A stretch of DNA of 64,000 bases from Allobosea sp. (GTDB lineage: Bacteria; Pseudomonadota; Alphaproteobacteria; Rhizobiales; Kaistiaceae): contig JAFKFV010000010.1 of NCBI GenBank assembly GCA_017307955.1, positions 186,001 to 250,000 on the forward strand, given 5' to 3'. Under the pieces are notes generated by a model. It was not told the origin of the DNA. It worked only from the letters and a program-made list of their open reading frames with translations, and made no database searches. A program made the position numbers and the translations under genes. Shown here in pieces: positions 58,326-64,000 of the stretch. Positions within the stretch are counted from its first letter, which is position 1. Each line of letters opens with the position of its first letter.

Positions 58326-59654
58326 TCAGGCGAACTGTTCGATGCGTATCATCTGCGGTCGCTCGGCGATATGGCCGTCGACGCTGATCCGGTCGAGCGC
58401 GTCCTTGATCTGCGCTTCGGTCGTATCATAGGTGATCAGGATGACAGGCTGAGGTGCCATGGGCGTCGGATGCTCGGGCGCATCGGCACGCGGCGCGCGG
58501 CGGCGCTGAACGATCGATTCGAGCGAGATGCCGTTCTCGGCCATGCGCTGCGCTATCGAGGCGAAGGCGCCGGGACGGTCATAGACGGAGAGGCGGATAT
58601 AATAGCCGCCCTCGTGCGCCCGCATCGCCGCCTGGCGATAGGGCTGGAGCGCCGAGGCGGGGCGACCAAAGGTGCCGACGACATCGCCGCGCGCGATGTC
58701 GGCGATATCGCTCATCACGGCCGACGCGGTCGCATCGCCGCCGGCGCCCGGGCCGGAGAGCACCAGGCGGCCGACGAAATCGGCCTCGACGGCGACGGCG
58801 TTGGTGACGCCGTCGACCCGGGCGATCGGGGAGGACTTCGGCACCATGGTCGGGTGGACGCGCTGCTCGAAGCCGGTATCGGTGCGGCTCGCGACGCCGA
58901 GCAGCTTGATGCGGTAGCCGAGTTCGTCAGCGGCCTCGATATCGGCCGTGGTGATCGAGCGGATGCCCTCGACATAGACCGCGTCGGCGTCGATGCGGTT
59001 GCCGAAGGCGATGGCGGCCAGCAGCGAGAGCTTGTGAGCCGTGTCGAAGCCGTCGATGTCGAAGGTCGGATCGGCCTCGGCATAGCCGAGCCGCTGCGCC
59101 TCGGCGAGGCAGGTCTCGAAGGAGAGGCCCTCACGCTCCATCCGCGTCAGGATGTAGTTGCAGGTGCCGTTGAGGATTCCATAGACGCGGGCGACCCGGT
59201 TGCCGGCGAGCGACTCGCGCAGCGTCTTGATGATCGGGATGCCGCCGGCCGCGGCCGCCTCGAAGTTGAGCGAGACGCCCTTCGCCTCGGCGAGCGCCGC
59301 GAGCGCCGCGCCATGGCGGGCGAGCAGCGCCTTGTTGGCGGTGACGACATGCTTGCCGGCACCGAGCGCGGCCTCGACCGCCTCGCGGGCCGCGCCCTCG
59401 GCGCCGCCCATCAATTCAACGAAGACGTCGATCTCGGGCGAGCACGCCAGCGCTACGGGATCGTCGAACCAGGCGCAGTCGGAGACATCGACGCCGCGAT
59501 CGCGGCTGCGGTCACGCGCGGAGACGGCGGTGACGGCGATCATCCGGCCGCTGCGCACGCCGATATCGTGCCCGTGCCGGGCAACGAGGCGAATCAAAGA
59601 CGCGCCGACTGTGCCCAGGCCCGCGACGCCCAGCCTCAAAACCGAATGATTCAT
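58326..59654 (-). CDS. hom: Homoserine dehydrogenase
   Basis: A 442-residue enzyme reducing aspartate semialdehyde to homoserine (Thr/Met pathway). The Rossmann start is LRLGVAGLGTVGASLIRLV, with VTANKALLARHG, INGTCNYILTRMEREGLSF-type residues (GILNGTCNYIL), AEADPTFDIDGFDTAHKLSL and LSGPGAGGDATASAVMSDIA. The C-terminal ACT domain (~350-442, YYIRLSVYDRPGAFASIAQR) allows threonine feedback. It is 15 bases ahead of glpX and 23 bases after the aminotransferase gene. Confidence 0.95.
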   Translation of the reverse strand: MNHSVLRLGVAGLGTVGASLIRLVARHGHDIGVRSGRMIAVTAVSARDRSRDRGVDVSDCAWFDDPVALACSPEIDVFVELMGGAEGAAREAVEAALGAGKHVVTANKALLARHGAALAALAEAKGVSLNFEAAAAGGIPIIKTLRESLAGNRVARVYGILNGTCNYILTRMEREGLSFETCLAEAQRLGYAEADPTFDIDGFDTAHKLSLLAAIAFGNRIDADAVYVEGIRSITTADIEAADELGYRIKLLGVASRTDTGFEQRVHPTMVPKSSPIARVDGVTNAVAVEADFVGRLVLSGPGAGGDATASAVMSDIADIARGDVVGTFGRPASALQPYRQAAMRAHEGGYYIRLSVYDRPGAFASIAQRMAENGISLESIVQRRRAPRADAPEHPTPMAPQPVILITYDTTEAQIKDALDRISVDGHIAERPQMIRIEQFA

Positions 59655-59677
59655 CCATCGCCCCAGAGGGGCCCGGC

Positions 59678-60898
59678 CTATCGCCGGGCGCTGCTGATCG
59701 GGACGACGTTGTGCAACGTTTTGTCTGCCGATTCAAGGAAGCGGCGGATGTTCCGCGCGGCCTGGCGGATGCGCTGCTCGTTCTCCACGAGCGCGATGCG
59801 CACATACTCGTCGCCATGCTCGCCGAAGCCGACGCCCGGCGCGACCGCGACATCGGCCTTCTCGATCAGCAGCTTCGAGAATTCCAGGCTACCCAGCGAG
59901 CGGAACTGCTCGGGGATCGGCACCCAGGCGAACATCGAGGCGCGCGGAGCCGGGATATCCCAGCCGGCGCGGCCGAAGCTCTCGACCAGCGCATCGCGGC
60001 GGTTCTTGTAAGTGCGGCGCATGTCGGCGATGCAGTCCTGCGGGCCGTTCAGCGCCGCCGTCGCCGCCACCTGGATCGGCGTATAGGCGCCGTAATCGAG
60101 ATAGGATTTCACCCGCGCCAGCGCCGCGATCAGCCGCTCGTTGCCGACCGCGAAGCCCATGCGCCAGCCGGCCATGGAATAGGTCTTCGACATCGAGGTA
60201 AACTCGACCGCCACGTCGATGGCGCCCGGCACCTGCAGGATCGAGGGCGGCGGATAGTCGTCGAAGTAGATCTCGGCATAGGCGAGGTCGGAGAGCACGA
60301 AGAGGTCGTGCTTGCGCGCGAAGGCGACGACGTCGCGATAGAAATCGAGATCGGCGACGTGCGCGGTCGGGTTGGACGGATAGCAGAGCACGACGGCGAT
60401 CGGCTTCGGGATCGAATGGATCACCGCCCGCTCCATCGCGTGGAAGAACTCCGGCCCGGGCTCGGACGGCACCGAGCGGATGACGCCGCCGGCCATCAGG
60501 AAGCCGAAGGCATGGATCGGGTAGGAGGGATTGGGGCAGAGCACCACGTCGCCTGGCGCGGTGATCGCTTGCGCCATGTTGGCGAAGCCTTCCTTCGAGC
60601 CGATCGTCGCGACGACCTGGGTCGCCGGATCGAGCTTCACGCCGAAGCGGCGCTCGTAGTAGGCGGCCTGGGCCTTGCGCAATCCGTTGATGCCGCGCGA
60701 AGCCGAATAGCCGTGCACATCGGGGCGCGACGCGGTCTCGGCGAGCTTCTGCACGATGTGCGGCGGCGTCGGCAGGTCGGGATTGCCCATGCCGAGATCG
60801 ATGATATCGGCGCCTGCGGCCCGCGCGCTCGCCTTAAGCCGGTTGACCTGCTCGAAGACGTATTGCGGCAGACGCCGCACGCTGTGGAACTCGCTCAT
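59678..60898 (-). CDS. alaC: Class I/II aminotransferase (AlaC/LL-DAP-type)
   Basis: A 406-residue PLP aminotransferase. RLPQYVFEQVNRLKASARAA is the start shared by AlaC-like enzymes. DLGMGNPDLPTPPHIVQKLA, YSASRGINGLRKAQAAYYER, IGSKEGFANMAQAITAPGDV, CYPSNPTAHVADLDFYRDVV and SMSKTYSMAGWRMGFAVGNE (PLP Lys238) follow. AlaC converts pyruvate and glutamate to alanine; some relatives use LL-diaminopimelate or methionine. Its place directly upstream of hom is conserved in Rhizobiales and suggests an aspartate-family or alanine role. Confidence 0.88.
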   Translation of the reverse strand: MSEFHSVRRLPQYVFEQVNRLKASARAAGADIIDLGMGNPDLPTPPHIVQKLAETASRPDVHGYSASRGINGLRKAQAAYYERRFGVKLDPATQVVATIGSKEGFANMAQAITAPGDVVLCPNPSYPIHAFGFLMAGGVIRSVPSEPGPEFFHAMERAVIHSIPKPIAVVLCYPSNPTAHVADLDFYRDVVAFARKHDLFVLSDLAYAEIYFDDYPPPSILQVPGAIDVAVEFTSMSKTYSMAGWRMGFAVGNERLIAALARVKSYLDYGAYTPIQVAATAALNGPQDCIADMRRTYKNRRDALVESFGRAGWDIPAPRASMFAWVPIPEQFRSLGSLEFSKLLIEKADVAVAPGVGFGEHGDEYVRIALVENEQRIRQAARNIRRFLESADKTLHNVVPISSARR

Positions 60899-61004
60899 GG
60901 CTCCGAATCCATTTCGGGTGGATGTTCTTTTTCAAGTCTTGCTCAGCGCCGGCTCCGGCGCGGCGCGGTTCATAACAGAGAACCGCAGCCGGAGGTGAGC
61001 GCTT

Positions 61005-61388
61005 TCATTGCGGGCATTTCGTGGCATCGACGACCTTGTCGGTGCCGCATCCGTTCCTGATCTCCTCGAGGGTCAGTTCGCCATGGGTACGGGCGATCTG
61101 ATCCAGTTCGGCAGCCGAGGCGGCGCCCTGCTGCTTGGCGTCGGCGCCGGCCTGCGGGCTCGCGACGGCGCCCCTCGCCTTGATCGCCGCCATCGCCTTC
61201 TGCTGCTCGTCGGGCGTCAGCGGCTTGCCGGGCTGGGGAACGCCGCCGACATTGATGTTCGGGTAGGTGCCATCCTTCTGCAGCTCCGGATCGGGGCTGA
61301 AATCGAACGTCTTCTTGACCGTGTTGCACCCGGCAAGCGCGCCAGCCAGCGCCAGAGCGAGCCCGAGAGAGAAAACCCGCCGCCGCAT
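61005..61388 (-). CDS. Small lipoprotein of unknown function
   Basis: About 127 residues from ATG 61388 (ATGs at 61403 and 61418 are possible). MRRRVFSLGLALALAGALAGC has an ideal n-region, core and lipobox LAGC. The mature protein begins NTVKKTFDFSPDPELQKDGT, continues YPNINVGGVPQPGKPLTPDE and ends GCGTDKVVDATKCPQ with two Cys. The PNINVGG.PxPGKPLTPDEQ segment recurs, to my memory, in conserved alphaproteobacterial hypothetical lipoproteins. It is upstream of the aminotransferase gene (106-base gap) and divergent from phaC. Confidence 0.75.
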   Translation of the reverse strand: MRRRVFSLGLALALAGALAGCNTVKKTFDFSPDPELQKDGTYPNINVGGVPQPGKPLTPDEQQKAMAAIKARGAVASPQAGADAKQQGAASAAELDQIARTHGELTLEEIRNGCGTDKVVDATKCPQ

Positions 61389-61541
61389 TCCGCCATCCGC
61401 CATCGCCGTCATTCTCATTCTCTGCCTGGAGGGTAAGCGCTCTCTTAAACGCGACCCGGATATGCCTCGCCGTGCGGAACTATTACACTCGCCGCGTCGC
61501 GTTTGCAGCGCCGACGGGCAAAAGGCATCGACGGAGAGAGC

Positions 61542-63380
61542 ATGGCCGGGGACAAGAACGGTTCGGGCGAAGCGAAATCCGCGGCAGGATCGCCGATCAG
61601 CCTCATGGTCAAGGACCCGGAAAGGCTGGCGCGCAACATCGCGCTGATCCTCGAGGCCCTCTCGCGCGCGGCCGCCAACTACCTGAAACCGCGCGAGAAC
61701 GGCTCGGTCTCCGGCGATCTCGTCGATGAGATCAGCGAGATCGTGAAGACGCTCTCAAAGGTCGTCGAATACTGGACCTCGGACCCGACGCGCAGCCTGA
61801 CGGCTCAGACCCGCTTGTTCGGCCGCTATTTCGCGCTCTGGAACACGATGATCGCGCGCATGGCCGGCGCCGAGATGCCGCCGATCGCCAAGCCCGACCC
61901 GCGCGACAAGCGGTTCCAGGACCCCCAATGGTCGGAAAACACCTATTTCGACTTCATCAAGCAGTTCTATCTGGTGACGGCGCAATGGGCGGACGAGCTT
62001 GCCCGCGACGCGACCGAACTCGACCAGCACACCCGCCTGAAGGCGCGATTCTATGTCCGCCAGGTCGCCAACGCGGTCTCGCCGTCGAATTTCCTCTTCA
62101 CCAATCCCGAGATCCTGCGCGACACGCTCGATTCGAGCGCCGAGAATCTGGTGCGCGGCGCTAATATGCTGGCCGACGACATCGCCGCCGGCGAGGGCGA
62201 GCTCAAGATCCGCCAAGTCGACACCAAGAGCTTCACGATCGGCGGCAACCTCGCGCTGACGCCGGGCAAGGTCGTGCACCAGAACGATGTCTGCCAGCTC
62301 ATCCAGTACAAGCCGGCGACGGCCGAGGTGCTGAAGCGGCCGCTGTTCATCGTGCCGCCCTGGATCAACAAGTTCTACATCCTCGATCTCACGCCCGAGA
62401 AATCCTTCATCAAATGGGCGGTCGAGCAGGGTCACACGGTCTTTGTCGTGTCCTGGGTCAATCCCGGCGAACGGCAGGCCGGCAAGAGCTTCGAGCACTA
62501 CATGCGCGAGGGCATCCTCGAATCGCTCGACGTGATCGAGAAGATCACCCGTGAGAAGCAAGTGAACGCCATCGGCTATTGCGTCGGAGGCACGCTGCTC
62601 TCGTTCACGCTCGCCTATATGGCGGCGACCGGCGACACGCGGATCGGGGCGGCGACGCTGTTCGCCACGCAGGTCGACTTCACCTTCGCCGGCGATCTCA
62701 AGGTGTTCATCGACGAGGAGCAGATCGAACACATCGAGAAGAAGATGAGCGTGCGCGGTTATCTCGAGGGGAAGAACATGGCTTCCTCCTTCAACATGCT
62801 GCGCTCGAACGAGCTCATCTGGTCCTATGTCGTCAACAACTACTTCCGCGGCCGCGAGCCGATCCCGTTCGATCTCCTGTTCTGGAATTGGGACGCCACG
62901 CGAATGCCGGCCGCCAACCACTCGTTTTATTTGAGGAATTGCTACCTCGACAACAAGCTCGCCAAGGGCGAATTGCAGGTCGGCGAGACCAAGCTGTCGC
63001 TGCGCGACGTGAAGATTCCGATCTTCAATCTCGCGACACGCGAGGACCATATCGCGCCGCCGCGCTCCGTCTTCTACGGCTCGTCCTTCTTCGGCGGGCC
63101 GGTGACCTTCGTGCTGTCGGGCTCGGGGCACATCGCCGGCGTCGTCAATCCGCCGGTGCGCAAGAAATACCAGTACTGGACGGGGCCGGCGCCGGTTGGC
63201 GACGGCTTCGACGAATGGCTGATGCATGCCGAGGAGCATCCTGGCTCCTGGTGGCCGCACTGGCAGGCCTGGGTCGAGAGCCTCGACGATACACGCGTCA
63301 AGGCGCGCATTCCCGGCGGGCGGCGCGTCAAGCCAATCGAGGATGCACCAGGCAGCTATGTGAAGGTGATGTCGGCCTGA
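61542..63380 (+). CDS. phaC: Class I poly(3-hydroxyalkanoate) synthase
   Basis: A 612-residue PHA synthase from ATG 61542, after GGAGAG; the longer frame from 61503 adds a basic stretch without a ribosome site. SLTAQTRLFGRYFALWNTMI and PSNFLFTNPEILRDTLDSSA are N-terminal marks. The lipase-like box AIGYCVGGTLLSFTLAYMAA has catalytic Cys347; FDLLFWNWDATRMPAANHSF and the Asp/His pair (REDHIAPPRS, LSGSGHIAGVVNPP) complete the triad. It makes PHB-type storage polymer on granules. No phaAB genes adjoin it. Confidence 0.94.
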   Translation: MAGDKNGSGEAKSAAGSPISLMVKDPERLARNIALILEALSRAAANYLKPRENGSVSGDLVDEISEIVKTLSKVVEYWTSDPTRSLTAQTRLFGRYFALWNTMIARMAGAEMPPIAKPDPRDKRFQDPQWSENTYFDFIKQFYLVTAQWADELARDATELDQHTRLKARFYVRQVANAVSPSNFLFTNPEILRDTLDSSAENLVRGANMLADDIAAGEGELKIRQVDTKSFTIGGNLALTPGKVVHQNDVCQLIQYKPATAEVLKRPLFIVPPWINKFYILDLTPEKSFIKWAVEQGHTVFVVSWVNPGERQAGKSFEHYMREGILESLDVIEKITREKQVNAIGYCVGGTLLSFTLAYMAATGDTRIGAATLFATQVDFTFAGDLKVFIDEEQIEHIEKKMSVRGYLEGKNMASSFNMLRSNELIWSYVVNNYFRGREPIPFDLLFWNWDATRMPAANHSFYLRNCYLDNKLAKGELQVGETKLSLRDVKIPIFNLATREDHIAPPRSVFYGSSFFGGPVTFVLSGSGHIAGVVNPPVRKKYQYWTGPAPVGDGFDEWLMHAEEHPGSWWPHWQAWVESLDDTRVKARIPGGRRVKPIEDAPGSYVKVMSA

Positions 63381-63390
63381 CCCGGAATCA

Positions 63391-63417
63391 TCATGCCCGG
63401 GACGAGCCCGGGCATGA
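63391..63417. terminator. Bidirectional terminator between phaC and the convergent hydrolase gene
   Basis: TCATGCCCGGG / CCCGGGCATGA is a perfect 11-bp stem with loop ACGAG, 10 bases after the phaC stop and 29 before the stop of the convergent hydrolase. T-runs are short on either side. Confidence 0.65.
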
Positions 63418-63446
63418 AAGGCGTTCGGATGCTACGAACCGTCGGC

Positions 63447-64000
63447 TCAGGCCTGCACGAAGGCAAGCAGGTCGGCGTTCAGCACGTCGGCATTGACGGT
63501 CAGCATGCCATGCGAGAAGCCCGGATAGGTCTTCAGCTGGCCGTTCTTCAGGAGCTTGGCGGAGAGCCGCGAGGAATCGTCGATCGGCACGATCTGGTCG
63601 TCCTCGCCATGCAGCACGAGCGTCGGCACCGAGATGGCCTTGAGGTCATCGGTCTGGTCGGTCTCGGAGAAGGCCTTGATGCCGTCATAATGCGCCTTGG
63701 CGCTGCCGGTCATGCCCTGGCGCCACCAATTGGCGATCACCGGCTCGGAGACCTTGGCACCCTCGCGGTTGAAGCCATAGAACGGGCCTTCGGCGACGGC
63801 GCGGAAGAACTCGGCGCGGTTGGCGGCGAGCGCGGAGCGGAAGCCGTCGAACACCTCGATCGGAAGGCCGCCGGGATTGGAGGCCGTCTTCACCATGATC
63901 GGCGGCACGGCGCTGACGAGCACGGCCTTGGCGACGCGGCCCTGCGGCTCGCCGAACTTCGCCACATAGCGGGCGACTTCGCCGCCGCCGGTCGAATGGC
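63447..64000 (-). CDS. Alpha/beta hydrolase (non-haem chloroperoxidase-like), C-terminal part
   Basis: Partial: the 5' part lies beyond the right edge; about 184 C-terminal residues are visible. At the very edge the nucleophile elbow reads HSTGGGEVARYVAKFG, followed by RVAKAVLVSAVPPIMVKTAS, VPTLVLHGEDDQIVPIDDSS (catalytic Asp region) and TYPGFSHGMLTV with the catalytic His. This is the pattern of cofactor-free haloperoxidase-type hydrolases and related esterases. The natural substrate is unknown. It is convergent with phaC. Confidence 0.85.
   Translation of the reverse strand, partial: HSTGGGEVARYVAKFGEPQGRVAKAVLVSAVPPIMVKTASNPGGLPIEVFDGFRSALAANRAEFFRAVAEGPFYGFNREGAKVSEPVIANWWRQGMTGSAKAHYDGIKAFSETDQTDDLKAISVPTLVLHGEDDQIVPIDDSSRLSAKLLKNGQLKTYPGFSHGMLTVNADVLNADLLAFVQA

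Noticed and set aside
57348..60011. 887-residue plus-strand open frame across glpX, hom and the aminotransferase
   Set aside because: It spans three well-identified minus-strand genes and their gaps; it has no domain and is a shadow of GC-rich codon usage.
60946..60961. Terminator GCGCCGG-CT-CCGGCGC between the lipoprotein and aminotransferase genes
   Set aside because: A two-base loop is too small for the full stem and no T-run follows on the minus strand; it is probably chance GC symmetry.

Overview
The window is GC-rich, densely coded chromosomal DNA. It most resembles an alphaproteobacterium of the order Hyphomicrobiales (Rhizobiales). The basis is the gene set: a hybrid FixL / FxkR-like / FixK oxygen circuit, a thuAB pair, an HWE-type histidine kinase, a class I PHA synthase, and a recJ-glpX-hom-aminotransferase block. 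I do not commit to a genus. No rRNA, phage, transposase or CRISPR array is visible. One tRNA is present, tRNA-Val(CAC). Both edges cut genes: a hydantoinase A on the left and an alpha/beta hydrolase on the right.

Layout. 1-7124 (minus): one long catabolic operon with a peptide-type ABC importer, an Ldh2-family dehydrogenase and hydantoinase A. A divergent XRE-cupin regulator (7534) appears to share its operator. 8228-9803: an RHH protein, then a tandem set of four tiny paralogous lipoproteins interrupted by one secreted protein. 9961-17212: acyltransferase, photolyase, then cysK, AlaX, rhodanese and MOSC (sulfur and cysteine handling), and an OmpA-domain protein. 17234-22257: lipase-like hydrolase, mazG, tRNA-Val, and thuAB behind two LacI-type palindromes. 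22646-27025: ABC exporter, a small secreted protein, a second acyltransferase, and an ArsR/SRPBCC pair. 27113-29755: GntR divergent from benE-mobA.

29892-32132: a polar amino-acid ABC importer lacking its ATPase gene. 32129-36062 (minus): a c-type haem DUF3365 protein, a hybrid histidine kinase and a lone receiver, all overlapping. 36336-41803: ytfQ-ytfR-ytfT-yjfF galactofuranose-type importer plus a FadR-type GntR. 41812-48632: signalling island with HWE kinase, Crp/Fnr protein, CBS-BON protein, haem-PAS hybrid FixL, FixK-like regulator and a divergent FxkR-like response regulator. The intergenic region between the last two carries a K-box-like direct repeat. 48666-54422: small membrane peptide, FrnE-type DsbA, VOC protein, and a four-gene operon (ThDP enzyme, HAD phosphatase, aldehyde dehydrogenase, glycolipid-binding protein). 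54612-60898: DMT exporter, recJ, glpX, hom, aminotransferase. 61005-64000: small lipoprotein, phaC and an alpha/beta hydrolase.

The most informative parts are the oxygen-sensing cascade, the lipoprotein family, the split haem/kinase phosphorelay, and a set of clean palindromic operators beside their probable regulators (XRE-cupin, LacI/ThuR, ArsR, GntR). All three ABC importers also have a strong stem-loop directly after the binding-protein gene, consistent with differential expression within each operon. All functions are inferred by reading the sequence; no database search was run.
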